Shown: positions 52,123 to 64,000 of the stretch, piece by piece
Numbering within the stretch: the stretch's first letter is position 1
Layout: each line of letters begins with the position of its first letter
From: Channa striata
Lineage: Eukaryota > Chordata > Actinopteri > Anabantiformes > Channidae
Direction: 5' to 3'
NCBI GenBank assembly: GCA_033026295.1
Contig: CM065182.1
Location: forward strand, 17,256,715 to 17,320,714
DNA length: 64,000 nucleotides
Notes under the pieces: generated by a model
Seen by the model: only the letters and a program-made list of their open reading frames with translations
What the model was told of the DNA's origin: nothing
Databases searched by the model: none
Position numbers and translations under genes: made by a program

Positions 52123-55100
52123 ACTAAAGAAATATCCATTAGTTCGCCACCATTTTGGTGAAGACTGAGTTACTTCATAAAATATTAGATTTCAAATATT
52201 ATGTCCAATAAAACAAAGGTATCAGATTCGTATGTCCTTTTTTCCTGGTTCAATAGAACCCCAAAAATCATAAATGCAAGCCACTGTAAAGCCATCGAAG
52301 ATAAACCATTCAAAATAAGCCAGATTTTAGATAGATTTAAATAGGCTTTAAAATTAGTTTATTTACTTTTTGCAGCATTTTCATTAGTCAGAGGCCACAT
52401 TGCAAATTACAAGGAATTTAAAAAGTGATGGAGGGCAGAACTGGGCATTTCTGCAAATGTCTGTCACTCTATTATCAATAAAGATGATCTTGTTACATGT
52501 TGCAGAGGACGGAAGCCAATCTCTGCTATCACTGCGTGAGAGGCAGGGACAGACAGGGACCTTGGACAGGTCACCAGTCTATCACAGGGATGATACATAG
52601 TGACAATGAACCCTTCGTGCCTACAGGCCAGTGAGAGACACCAGTTAACCTGACTGCATGTATTTAGTTTGTGTGAAGGCACCAAGGTCTCAATAAAAAA
52701 AATAAAAACTCCACAAAGAAATAGCAGATTCAAACCATAACCTATTCACCTTTGTACCCCACTGGCCCATAGCAGAATCTAACATATTTAATCCATTTTC
52801 AATGCAAATGCAACACAAATCAATCATCTTAGCAGCTGGCCTAGCACCCAAAAAACACAAAAAACTACTTTATGAATAAAAGAGCATTTCACGTTTTTCG
52901 CAAGGCAGCACGACACAACGTTAAACGCTACTGTAGGTGGAAGCCAGAGGCTCAGCATTCCAGACAGGGGGGCTGTCAGATACCACAGCTGTCTCTTTTT
53001 GACACCTACTCCCGCGTCCTTCTCTTTGCCGTAGCATGCTTACCAAATGATAGATCATTGTATTATCACAATGCTACACCACGGTTTAATAAACAGAAGA
53101 ACATGAGAGAGCAGAGTCGCAGGTATTGGAAGGCAGAAAACACCATCTGGCGATAGCTTGGCTCAACAAAGCCCTCGATGCTCTCAGGAGCCGGTGCACT
53201 ATCAAAGTGGATCGTCAGTTAGCTAATGATGATTCAGCCTCTCAACTCACTGGCAAGTTGGAAAAAAGCTGCTCTCTCACTCACGCACACCGGCCCCACA
53301 CTTTCTACTGACACCGACTTCTTTTATTGATGTGTGGAATGACTTTGTTTGCAACATCCAAACGCTCTCCTGCTCCTCCTGCACCACTCAGCAGTCTCCT
53401 CACCCGGCCTCCTCCCTCCTCTCTGCACAGAGGAAAACTTTGGCTACTGTACATCTCACATGTAACAAGGAAGGTTTTCAAACACAAGATTGGATTTTAT
53501 GCATCATCCCTCCATTTGATGATGATTTGATTGATTTGCACATCAATGGCCTCTCATAAGGAAAGGAACACGTGCTCTGATCCATACACTAAAGTCTCCA
53601 ATGCACTATTTACATATCACAAAATAAAAAATGCTCAGCTCCTTCAGTTTAGTTTAAAACATGTTAAACATCCAAAATGGGTTTTTAGCAAAATGTGCTT
53701 AAATCCAAAATGGCCCAAATGAGTGACTTTTTGATTCTATTAGGCAAATTATAAATAGCAGCAATAAACAGCAGGTGTCAGGGCCTCTCCCAAGGGCATT
53801 TATGTTTGTATTCACCTTCTTTCTTTTCTGGGAAAAACATGAATAATGTATTACTTTGGTATGTAAATTGTCATTTAAATAAACCATCTGAGAGATTTGA
53901 AAAGGAAATACATTTTTAGTGAGATTAGATAAATCTAAATATGTTAAAATGGTTTAGATCAGTTTAAAGGAAAATTTTATAGATTTTCTAAATTGTTATA
54001 TGTTGTTCATAATTACCAGACAGACACTAAAACTGACACTGAATCTGCTCTAACCACCTTTAGGACTAAAAGCCTGTGCTACAGACCTTCATGTCTGGCT
54101 AAAAATGATTAAAACCACATAAGCTACACACACTGCGGCACTTGATGACAAAAACATAGTCATGTTGATATTTCAGTTGAAGTTATGGCAAATCAGTTTG
54201 GACAATACTTAAGTTGACCATGTTCTAGAATAAAGAGATATGTTATCTAGGGGATCGCTATGTGTCTGATGTGTCTTTAATCCGACAACAACAGATCTAT
54301 GGCACAGACGAACAAACTAACTCAGGCTGCAGGCGAACGAGCAATAAAACTTGAATAGAGAAGAATCAAAGTTAGCTTTACTATCTGTACTGAAATAGAG
54401 GACAACACCATCAATTTTTAAAATGACCAAAGTTATCTTTATCTTTATATATATTTTTAGTTGAAATTTTGTGGATGTAGCTTACTGATTGAAATACTGT
54501 TTATGTAGGTGGAGAAAACTGGTGCAATCTGAAAGGGCAATGCAACCTGACCAGCCAGAGAATGGAGACAGCAGGTACCGAGAACGCACCTTTCAACGTT
54601 CAACATGAGATCAGAGGATGAAAAACGAGGACACAGCTGTGAAGCAGAGATGATGTCAGTTTGTAGTTAAGATGAAGACAAAATTAGATGGTCGATCAAC
54701 ACAGACCCGCACAACTCGGATTCAAATCAGCATAAGCAGTAGAAATCAAAATAAAAAAAACAAAGCCAAACAGCAGCATCAGCACATTTCACAGTGAATG
54801 GACAGGTGAGCACACGGCACAAGGTGCAGCAGCGTGTGTGATGTGACTGAGCCACAGTTTATATTCTACTGCGCTCAAGAGAAGCACGGGGCACAGACTC
54901 AAACGCTCTTTACAAGCAAATGCATTTAAGACCAGCAGTGAGACCTGAGCAATGAAACATTCATAGTACCTGATAACACAACATCCAGTGTTAAAGTTAC
55001 AGTTACCGTTCCGGAGACGCACGTCCGTGCAACCTTTGGGCAGCGTCGCACATTTCAACAAAGTGCTTTAATTACACGCTTTATAGGAGGTTCGCAAAGG

Positions 55101-58100
55101 CCCTGAAAATCACCACTGCATGTAGATTATTCACTGCTTCTAATAACGGTTCAGTGCTGGAAAAAAATGGTCCACGGAAGGACACAGGAGTTTGACACCA
55201 TCTGCCATGGACCATTATTGCAGAGGACGGGGACAATAGTAAAGCCCTGTGCAGTATGTTTGAGGAGATGTTGGAGCACTGGCAGATCTCAGCGTCCCTC
55301 CCAACAGCCTCAGCTTTCTGTCTCATGTGACAGAGGAAGTGTTGGTGCCTTTGTCTTCGGACTTTACGATGTGTGTGTCTGATGGTTCTTCTGTGGCTCT
55401 GGAGAATCCTGCATGTGTTGAGGTGCGACAAGCGGAGCAGCTGCAAATGTTTTGTGTGCATTGTTTGGGGGATGCACACAAATTTTTTATGTGGCATATA
55501 TTTAGGAACAATAGTAGTATTTTTATTTAAATTAATGCAAATTTGCTAATAATATCCAACACTTACTTGTAGGATGCATGTGGCCTTTATTATCAACTTT
55601 ATTTGACTAACAAACAGAAGTGTCCCTCCGGTTCCAGACTTTTCTCAGGAGCGTTGCTCTTGGACATCTGGCCACAAACCGTAAAGGTTCGTTTAATTGA
55701 CAGACATCTGGAGTGATGCTGCATTACTTGCATTACTTCAGTGTTAATAGTCTTTTGAAGAATCATAAAAGCAAAAATAAAAATAAAAAATACTTTCTGC
55801 CATTGTAGCCCTTTTTGTGTCAGAACCAATTCAGTGATTCGGAGTTTGTGAATACTGATTATTGCATTAATAATTCATTACTTCATGTGATCTAAACGCT
55901 GTCACTGCCATCTTCTTTTATGCGTGGAACAAAACACCTTCACAGCTTCTTTGCCTTCATCAAACAATTTTATTTTATGACCTGTGTTAAAAAAGCAGCA
56001 CTTCAGTCTGAGTTTGAAAAAACTTTAGGACACTTTCTTACTTTTTGTCTTCTCCAAGGAATTTCAGCGACTCTGGACACATTTGGTGTTGGCTGAATTG
56101 TCTTTATCACAGTGATTTGTGGCATTTGGGTCGTGAGCATCTCAAACCTCTAATGTTTTTTTTTTTTCTGATATGATAACACCACGTGTTATGGGATACA
56201 TGTTCTAAAAACCTCCTGCTTATGAAACATTCAATGATTTAGGATCTCAGCTTCCTTTAAGAGGATTGTCAGCTACACTAACAATAGCTGGATGTTAGTG
56301 GGCAGCAGCCTGTCAGTGGAAATTAGAGAGAGCATGTCAGGCAGAATTGAAAGAATTACATTTTAAAATTCTTTTATTATTCATGAGCAGTTGAATCGCT
56401 GATTAATACATTCTGCTTATCCAGATAAAATGTTGTATATAAATGTTTTTTAAGAAGGCATTATGATGCTGAGCGGTTAGCACTCCAGCCTCGGTGAAGA
56501 AGGAAATCCCTCGACTGGCTACATCAGTTTACCTGTTCTCCAGATACTCCAGTTTTCTTTCATAATCCAAAAACATGCATTTAGGTTAACGTTTGACGTT
56601 TGAGCCGTGATAGGCTCCAGTGACTTTGTGGAGTAAAAGGGTCAAATTACTGCATATTGCTATTAGTGGGTTACTACATGGAAAAAGGGCATTTTCTTAG
56701 AGAGTAAAATGTACTGACCTTATTTTGTTCTTATCTCAAACATTGACCAAAATTGGTCAACAGCCCTTATGTTTTCATCTTAACATATCACTTAAAAATG
56801 CACTTGTTTCATCATGTTACATATAGACATAATATTTGTATTTCATGGAATTGAAGGCCTGCATTGAGACGGAAAGGTAAACTTGTTTTCCACCTTGACG
56901 GGCTGCAATGCAACTACAGAATACATAACTACGGTAAAAACATGTAATCTTGCTGGGTAATATGAGTGTATGAGGGTGGGGCACGTTGAGAGCAGTTATC
57001 AGGTAAAAGGTTGCTGTTGAAAGGCTCACAGCTGAGTTTGTCATAAGAACAACCGTATGAAATACGCTTTTGTTTGGTCAGCAGCCGACATATAAGAGAT
57101 TTATGTACGACATACAGCAGTTTTTGACTGTTGAAAAAGAGTTTTCTAACTATTTTAACAACTTGTTTTCTAATCATTCACAACTTTCACAGCTTAGTAC
57201 ACTATTGTTAGATATTGGTATGCTCTATATTCAGTTTACTTTCAGACATTATTATTTTACTTGAATTTATGTAATGATCTCACTGATTCACTCGTTCATT
57301 TTCTGGTCCACCCAGCACGTATATCCATGTTTTCTTTCAGAAAGATTATGCTGTCTTGCATTACTTAATCGCTACAAAAGCAACATTTTGAAAAGAAATG
57401 AAATATATCAATATATATATTTGAGAAGTTACAAGTTTGTTACTGGGAACAGAACTCTCACTCCCAATGAAGCAGTTCTGTAGAAATATATTTAAATTAT
57501 ATGAAACTGAATCACATGTGGTGATATAGCAGCGGTCACAATAGGTGGACAGTGGTTTGGGTCTGGACCCAGACTCTGTCCTGCTTCTGATTGGCTAGTA
57601 CTCGTGGAAAACCTGCATTCTGTTTGAAAACAGCAACAGTGACAGTGACTGGGAGAGAAAAATCTAAAATGAGAAATGAGAAGTGAAGAATGACACATAA
57701 AACTGGGCTTTTATTCTGGAATGGACTGAAGCGTACATATTTGTCCTTCAGCCATTCGGTTAAATATTTGTTTTACTTGAAATGTATTTATTACTTTTAA
57801 TTCTGTGTAAAATATGATATTTACTTTGACTTTTTTTATTATTATTTTTGTTTATTATTGCACTGTACATAGCCCTGCTGAGTCCGGAGTTTTGCATAAA
57901 TAAATATTGTTGAAATAGCATTGAATTATAGCTTTCTTCAGGCTGCGGACCTGTACTGTACATGAGGAAATATTCTCATTCCAGTCCTCCTCAAACCCCT
58001 GAACTATAATGTTACATGCTAATGTTAAGTATAACTGTAGCACAAGTAGAGTAATACTGCATCATAAAGCCAGTGAACTATAATATCGAGACAAATTTGC

Positions 58101-60077
58101 TAATATTACCCAAGATTAATTGCCGTGAACTAATTCTCAAAGCAGACGCAGCAAAGCTGTAGCAGCAAAACCTCTCAGTGTATTCAGATGAGCAGTGGTG
58201 CTTTAATTGCTCACCAATTTAGTTGTATCAGAAAGAAAATGTGAGTTCTTCTTTTGGAAGTGACATATCATAGCGCTGCTGCAATTGTACGTATGCCCTT
58301 ATAAATACAAGTGATCTGAACCATTGTCCTAACACTGGGGCTCTGTCTGCTGAGAGTCTGAATTAAATTACATTTGTTCTAAAAATGGCATTTGTTCTAA
58401 AAGTAGCAATACTTAGGTTCCCCCAGTAGCTACACTTTGAAATCAAAGAAACAAAGAGAGAGAAAATAAAAAATATACCAAGATTAGCCCCAGAAATGGA
58501 CCAATGGGGATGTAAACATGTAAACGACACATGCAAAGTGTATGAAATATGTACTTGTAGAAATAGATGATTTGTAACTTCCCACTGTCCTTACCTCAGC
58601 CCATATAAGACGGTGCCATCAGGGTGCAGGCGGATCATACGGTTTTTCACTGTCACACCATGAAGAAAGGACTTTTTGTCATTAAGGAAGTAGGTGTCAG
58701 GGAGCCACAGCTGGTCTGCTACACGGTTGTCCAGAGTCAGGTTTAGGTTCAGCTCCCCATAGGCCAAACGCTTATCCCGCCAGCTTTGCTGGAAATACAT
58801 TGTGATGGTGTAGTCCTGGAGAGAAAGAAAAACACTCATGACATCACTGAAAAAAAAAGAAAGCAACAAAATACATTTTAGAGGTAAAGAAGGTCAAGAT
58901 CTATGGTAACAACTCAGCAAAAGTTCATTTCTGTTTCTGCTAATCTTACTGTTTCCTGCCTGCACCTGATGAGGCCATGCATAGAGGCTGAAGAGTTGGC
59001 ATGGTTACTGTAAACTGTAAAAGCTGACTGTGAAGACACAGTACAGTCTTTGTCAATGACTGCACCACTGCAACAACTGTTTAAAGTCAGTGCTGTGAAA
59101 AATAAAATGGTTCATTGTAAAAGTTACACAGTCAGAAAATGTGTTAAAATGATTCAATCAGTTTAAATATTATGTGGAGCAGTTTACATTGACTTTAGTA
59201 GCTCCTTGCCCATAACTTTCAATAAAAAATGTTGAACTCAGCCAAGCTAAATGGACAAAAAGTCCTGTATTAAATGTTTCCCTTCTTAATTACAGAGCTG
59301 GAATAGGGATACTATGAATTAAGTGCAGAATGTCAGTACATATACTAAAAACAGTAAAAACAGCTTCATCGTTCATATGTTCAAGCATGATGCACATCAA
59401 AACATGTAGTTTTGATGTGTTTTTTAAAAACATAGCATTTTTTATATCTTAACCCTTGACTCTATATTTTCCTATTAGGCTTTTACATTCCATTGATTTA
59501 CACAGGCCGTGAATGTATTTAAAAAAACATATATGGTTTTAACTGTGATAATCATTTGATCAAGCAAAACTGAAACAAACAAAAGAAAGGCAGAAAGGAC
59601 AAAAGCGACGGAGATGGTGAAAGAACCCAACACACAATAGAGATCCACATGGGAGGAACGAGCCGCACTGTGAGCGACTACGTCCCGCTGCGTGAAGCAA
59701 AGAGACTGAGTGACGTCATCACTCAGACTTCAGCCATATTGTCCTTCTCACTCTCAGCCTGCATGTGCAACTGCTTCTAAGTCTGTGCCAGAGTCAAAGT
59801 ATGTAGTGATGAGATTACACTAGAAATATGATTATTCACAAAAAGAGACAAATAAATCATTTGAACTATTTTTTTGTCCAAAGTCAGGTTTCATTGAGTA
59901 AAAATCGGGGAAGCTTGTGCCCACCAGCACCCTATAAGTGAGTCACACACGCACAACCGTCAATGTTTGTGGGTGTAAGAAGTTCACACTTTTTAAACAA
60001 GCTACTTACCATGTTTACTTCTGAGATGGAGTCGATGCTCGCTATGTTAATGCTCATTCCTACGATGACTGGAGGAC
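42292..60077 (-). CDS. gabrb4: GABA-A receptor beta-type subunit, 3' seven exons (partial)
   Basis: Subunit of a pentameric GABA-gated chloride channel. Exons (high to low): 60077-60010, 58815-58595, 50122-50040, 47823-47686, 45249-45097, 43961-43705, 42645-42292; 1274 bp in frame, with the 68, 221 and 83 bp exons typical of the family. Visible parts are loop A PDTYFLND, the Cys-loop CMMDLRRYPLDEQNC, loop B EIESYGY, loop C RFTTGSY (GABA-binding Phe, Thr and Tyr kept), M1, M2 (TTVLTMTTINTHLRETLPK), M3, and M4 ending IYWLYYVN. The M2 residue at the beta1/beta2-3 switch is Asn, as in beta2/beta3. The M3-M4 loop keeps the basic RRRSS phosphosite and diverges elsewhere. The divergent AYGELNLNLTLDN and the neighbours tmlhe and mpp1 favour beta4 over beta1-3; a beta2/3 paralog is the alternative. 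Signal-peptide and N-terminal exons were not found up to 64000. Confidence 0.88.
43566..43582 (+). repeat. Short (TG)n tract in a gabrb4 intron
   Basis: About eight TG units in the intron between the last two coding exons. Simple repeat. Confidence 0.7.
44366..44645 (+). repeat. Dispersed teleost repeat, copy 2 (in gabrb4 intron)
   Basis: The best-preserved copy here. It runs through GTGAGAGGCAGGGTCCACCC, AACCGTTCACACTCACA, GTCTGGGAGGAAGCCGGAGG, AAACCCACGCAAACACAGGG and AGAACATGCAAACTCCGCAC, and ends with a GATTCAAACCAGCATCC tail before GTGAGATGGCAATG. It lies in the intron between coding exons 45249-45097 and 43961-43705, in antisense orientation to the gene. No coding capacity is visible. 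Confidence 0.7.
46300..46810 (+). repeat. Possible degenerate dispersed element in gabrb4 intron
   Basis: A T-rich block with CACACCTGGATCATTGGCCACTG at one side and a tail resembling TAAATAAACCCACGGCCACACACTGAACTG ... CTGCATCTGGGTCCAGCCT ... CATGACAAA. That arrangement (an AATAAA-like motif, then TCTGCAT-TGGGTCC, then TGACA) is met at the ends of some non-autonomous fish retroelements. I cannot assign the family and no coding remnant is seen. Confidence 0.3.
51921..52088 (+). repeat. Dispersed repeat abutting a GT microsatellite
   Basis: Starts ATTCTTTCTCTGCATTTAACCC, continues through CTCACTCAAGGACACACCTGG and GGGCTGGGATTTGATAC, and ends CTACCCACTGAGGCACCAATGG directly at a (GT)n tract. 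The opening phrase and the GGATTTGATAC ... CCACTGAGGCACC tail are typical wording of a non-coding repeat common in fish. Placement of the microsatellite at its 3' end is a frequent arrangement for such elements. Confidence 0.55.
52089..52121 (+). repeat. (GT)n microsatellite
   Basis: About 16 GT units directly after the repeat at 51921-52088, inside the large gabrb4 intron. Confidence 0.9.
52505..52735 (+). repeat. Dispersed teleost repeat, copy 3 (in gabrb4 intron)
   Basis: Shows GTGAGAGGCAGGGACAGACA, GACCTTGGACAGGTCACCAG, TCTATCACAGGG and a degraded tail with AAAACTCCACAAAG and AGATTCAAACC. The order of phrases matches the copy at 44366-44645, so I call it the same family. Internal parts are heavily mutated. 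Confidence 0.6.
56455..56640 (-). repeat. Dispersed teleost repeat, copy 4 (reverse)
   Basis: Read on the plus strand it gives GAGCGGTTAGCACTCCAGCCTC, TTCTCCAGATACTCCAGTTTTC, ATAATCCAAAAACATGCATTTAG and GTGATAGGCTCCAG. These are the reverse complement of the family seen at 44366 and 52505 (the form with TTAGCACTG and CCAAAAACATGCA). A truncated, diverged copy. Confidence 0.5.
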
Positions 60078-63000
60078 CTGAGGGCAGGACAGAAAAGCTT
60101 TGTCACAACACACATAAAATGATGGAAACTCACCTTATCTGTTAATTTTACTTGAACACACATTTAAATATTTACTCCAAATTTGAATATTTAATAATTT
60201 CGCTCGCTGTACATACCTCAGCACATTGGTTTTTTATACTGGTAATAATCAGCTGAAATATAAAAACTATTTCGGCTGTTTATAGAGTGCATGTCAAAGA
60301 GTATGTAAAGATCAGTTACTCAGGGAAAACACTAAGATGATGTACGTACTCATTCATAACAATTTCAAGGCTACCAGCTGATATTCAGCATTCATTGGTT
60401 TAACAGTGGAATGGTTAGCAATGATCTCGAGCAGATACAAGTGGATAGAATCATTTTCTTGCTTTTAATAGAAAGACAGGTTTTGTTTTCAAATTAAAAT
60501 TTCAATTTGGATGCTTAATTTTCTAGTAAGATGCTTAACACAACGTACGTCTTGTAGGACGACTTATCGTCTGACCAACTTCCCACAATCAGAATCAGGG
60601 CATCAGAGTAAAGAGATGATCAGAGGGGTGAGAGAGGTCAAAGGTGATTTTTGTTGCTCGTTGTGCGTTTATAGTACAGTGTTTCTATGGATGGGAGCGT
60701 GTGACCAGCAGTTTCAGATAATTTGTCTGTTATACATACCATACCAGACTGCTATTGAAGAGGTGAGAATACTTTCAATTATGGCTGCGTAAAATTGGAA
60801 GAGATTATTATGTTTAACTTGGACCTTTTTGTCTTTTATTGGCCTTTTTGTAGATGTATTCAGAATGCAAATTCCATTTGTGATTGTTAGCGATGTTTGT
60901 GCGTAAGAATTTGAATGTGTCGATGATGGTTATTGGTTCTGGAAACATGAGCAGTTTCAATTTCTACTTCACCTTTTATAGTCAGGATTGGATTGGGGAA
61001 ATTCAAGGTCTGCACCCTAACGAAGAGCAACATTCAAGCTTACGAATAGAAAATGATCCATGCATGACTCTAGAAAAGTCTTGGCTGACAATCGAGACGA
61101 CCCACAATTATAGTAACGTCAGCATAAAATGTGCACTGCAGTGCTTAGTTGGGACATTAATATTATTTAAAAACAATGCAAAAAGTAAATGGCCTAAAAT
61201 GGGTCCTTTGTGGAAGTTGTCTGGCTACAAATTGAGGACTTGATATAGTGGTGTTATATATTTAGTGGTGGTGTCCTTAGACATTGACAGCCCACGTAAT
61301 GAACTATTAAATCAGATGAAGGATTTAAATGTTCACCAAAGAATGCAACTGTGTTCTTACAGTACAATAAACTATATAAAAGTGTCACTAACCATGTTCA
61401 ACCTCACGACGACTTTATTAATGTTGTTGTCAGATCGTCTGAGATCTAAACAAACTTTGGCATCATAATCATCCCACTACTAGCACATTCTCTCATTAGT
61501 CAGCGGATGGTAACACTGAAAGCTAGATACAGACGGGTTGGAGACAAGAGTCTGTTTAAAATATCTACAGTAATACTTGTTTCTTCCGTCTGTTCTTTAC
61601 TTGATACTGTACCTTTGCCAGCGAGTGAAAATTGGCACCCACCACTTGAGAAGCTGTTACCCTGGTAAGTGGCCTTTGGGAGTGAACAGATTAGATAACA
61701 ATGATTCTGAGTGTTTCATTATTACAAATTCTCCTCTATGCGCTATATGTTTAGTTCTGATGTTAACCTTGGCGGCCGTCCCTGTCGCTTCCCTCCTCAA
61801 ACCCTCACACACACAACGCAAATAGCTGACACGGAAAACAGAAACAGTGCAAACAGTTTGGAGATTGGTTCATACTGCTGCTGAATCAGTGTGTTCCCAT
61901 AATGTTCCTTGGTATAATAGTGGAAATGACATTAGCATAAAGATCATAAACAACACAGAAAACTGCTCCGCTGTGGTATGTACTCCATCATACACATCAT
62001 CACACTCAATATGAGCATAATTTATGACCCTCCACCTACTGTAAGTGAAGGATGGCAATGGGTGTGTGATTGAATTCATATTTATGTATATCTTGTTTTT
62101 TTTTTTTCTGCTTCTGTTTCGTCTGCTGGACCATTTCTCTCTCTCCCACTCTGTCTGTGTCCCACAGTACAATTTATGAACAATACAAAAGATGCTAAAC
62201 ACGAGAAAAATTCTCAGTTTTTATACAAGGAGCTTGTTTGCGTGGTTCATTTGTTTTTTTTGTTTGTCCTTGCACATTTTGTTTCATTTTTTACCAATAC
62301 ATGAAGCCCGGGACGGTCATATTCCCAACACCGTCTTATCAGCACAATGTGACAGCCACGAGCTGACAACATCTGTGAGCCGTCGTCACCTAAAGTGCAC
62401 AAGGCTTTAAAGATATTTTGGGAGTTCAAACAGAATTTAGGTGTCATGTAGGAGTCATCAGTGAGAAAATCCATGCTCAACTGATGGATGCATGGCCCAA
62501 GTTCACAAAATAGACAGATGAAAAAAAATCTATATTATAGTCTCTCTTTGACCAGACCAGACCTAAAACTTGTCTTAATCCTCTTAAAATACAATACTTT
62601 GAAATGCAACAACAAATGAAAAAAACATCTGACAGTTACTGGAGACAGCAGGAGTAAGGGGGATGTTTATGAGGTGCAGCCTTGCAAAGGTCAGAGAACC
62701 TTAAAGATTTCTGACAAAAAATGCCTAATATAACTCTAATCTTTTCAAATATATAACCCAACCTAAAATAAAGACAGGCTGTACGGTCTGATCAAAACTA
62801 TCTGTCTTTATTGTCCCTTCCGTCACTGCAGTTGATCCACAAAAAAAGAGAGGAACAAGCAGAAACATTAAGTTTGAACAAACATGCTAATCAGCATTTA
62901 ATATTTCACTGTACACAATATTTTAGCCACGATTAGTGTTGAGTAAACGTAAACATGTGTTGAAAGATGCTTGAGCAGGTCCAGATGCCTGCCTGCAGGA

Positions 63001-64000
63001 ATCGCCACCACCGAACCAAAGATTGGACCACAAGGGCTGTGGAGCCCGAGCCCGGATTGCAAATACTGAATAAATTCCATTGCACCTCACTGAAAAGTCC
63101 CACTTTAAGCACTATTGTAATGAACGAAGATTAAAATTCATATCCCCACCTACGTCACACACAGCAGTGCATAAATCCACCTGAGCAGTGAGCATATACA
63201 GTAACCCCGCCATGCCAGAAAACAGCGGTGGGGGGAGTCAATTTATGCCTTTTTAAATGGAGCCAGTTGATGTTAGTCTGATAGTATGATCGTCCATAAT
63301 AGAGTCATTTGTAAGCTGTGCTCCAAATAGAACTGTGTACCGCTCTGTCCTGTCCTGTATAACCCCTCACTATCCTGAAGTATTAGCATCAGGAAACACT
63401 CCCCTGAGGCCTGGAGGCAGACAGTCGTGACTGTACTCGTCTATGACATCACACACTTAACAGATACAGTGCGTATTGGGGGGTTGTATTTAGTTCTTCT
63501 CAATGCAGCGTTGGAATAAATGCCATTAATGTGAGTGACAGGCATGTTTGTACCCTGATTCATCTATGGGGAGTTGCTCAGAGATCACCTGTTTTTCCAA
63601 TGTCCTGGAGATTATTGTTAATTGTCTTTATTTAATTTCCCTTCAAGTACTGGTATTAAAATAGTAGCCAGCAAACCACCGGACTGTTGGCCGACCTATG
63701 CTCTTCTGTTCCTCCAACAAACACTTCACCCATTACGCGAAATGCCCAGTAGCTTTGTCATCTCCTCTGACCCATCTTTAGAAAAAAGGAAAAAGAAAAA
63801 ACTAGCACTTTTGAAGCCAACCAGTAACAGTTTTCCCCAGAGATGTCAAAGTACATTTATTCGCTAGATGAAAACAGAAAGCACCAAATCTCTCGCCCCC
63901 CTCTCTCTCTCTCTCTCTCTCTGCATATTTTGACCCTTCTGAGACTCACTTTGTCACCGCGGCGTTCTCAAAATAAAACTGCTACCTGCACTTGCAGTTC
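60078..64000 (-). other. gabrb4: gabrb4 intron reaching the right edge
   Basis: Sequence upstream of the first gabrb4 exon in the window. I looked on the minus strand for the preceding exon, which should encode the YDIRLRPDFGG-type segment, and for a signal-peptide exon, and found neither. They should lie beyond base 64000. A (CT)n tract ends the region. No other gene is supported. Confidence 0.55.
63901..63922 (+). repeat. (CT)n microsatellite
   Basis: Eleven CT units after a short C run, in the gabrb4 5' intron. Confidence 0.85.

Larger units (their letters stand above)
50123..58594 (-). other. gabrb4: Large gabrb4 intron (about 8.5 kb)
   Basis: The intron between the 221-bp and 83-bp exons. 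It contains two dispersed-repeat copies (52505-52735 and 56455-56640), another repeat ending in a GT microsatellite (51921-52121), and no exon of another gene that I can support. Open frames such as 55081-55497 (minus) have no recognisable content. Confidence 0.6.

Noticed and set aside
55081..55497. 138-codon minus-strand open frame in the gabrb4 intron
   Set aside because: Overlapping open frames exist on both strands with no recognisable content; unsupported as a gene.
60078..64000. Search for the gabrb4 second exon and signal-peptide exon
   Set aside because: No segment resembling the expected N-terminal receptor sequence with splice sites was found, so the gene is reported as partial.

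Overview
This window looks like nuclear DNA from a ray-finned (teleost) fish. Protein-coding genes are split into many short exons with GT-AG introns. Spacers are AT-rich and there is one CpG-rich promoter block. Several dispersed repeats resemble repeat types common in fish genomes. Four protein-coding genes can be read exon by exon. No rRNA, tRNA, CRISPR array or prokaryotic feature was seen.

Layout, left to right. (1) 1-1150: a GC/CpG-rich promoter block with CRE and YY1-like sites, and a probable non-coding first exon of a minus-strand gene lying off the left edge. (2) 4756-13561, minus: mpp1 (p55 MAGUK scaffold), 12 coding exons, 467 codons, complete. (3) 15770-17500, plus: a decayed non-LTR retrotransposon. 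(4) 18259-22825, plus: tmlhe (mitochondrial trimethyllysine dioxygenase), 7 coding exons, 405 codons, complete. (5) 24614-28271, minus: a vsig1-like two-Ig-domain membrane protein of the CTX/JAM type, 7 coding exons, 308 codons, complete. (6) 28400-42290: about 14 kb with no firm gene, holding repeats and a weak chain of possible minus-strand exons (37.5-41.4 kb). (7) 42292-60077, minus: a GABA-A receptor beta-type subunit, best called gabrb4. Its last seven coding exons are present, and the 5' exons (signal peptide and N-terminus) lie beyond 64000. (8) 60078-64000: intron sequence of that gene.

mpp1 and tmlhe are head-to-head about 4.7 kb apart. tmlhe and the vsig1-like gene are tail-to-tail about 1.8 kb apart. 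The genes do not form a pathway: they are a membrane scaffold, the first enzyme of carnitine synthesis, a cell-adhesion protein and a ligand-gated chloride channel subunit. Their interest as a group is conserved synteny. MPP1, TMLHE and the GABRQ (beta4-related) locus lie on human Xq28 and VSIG1 on Xq22, so this looks like a piece of the ancestral block that gave the mammalian X long arm. I did not find an undescribed biological system. The most useful leads are the splice-dependent C-terminus of the vsig1-like gene, the possible hidden exons at 37.5-41.4 kb, and the unidentified promoter at the left edge.
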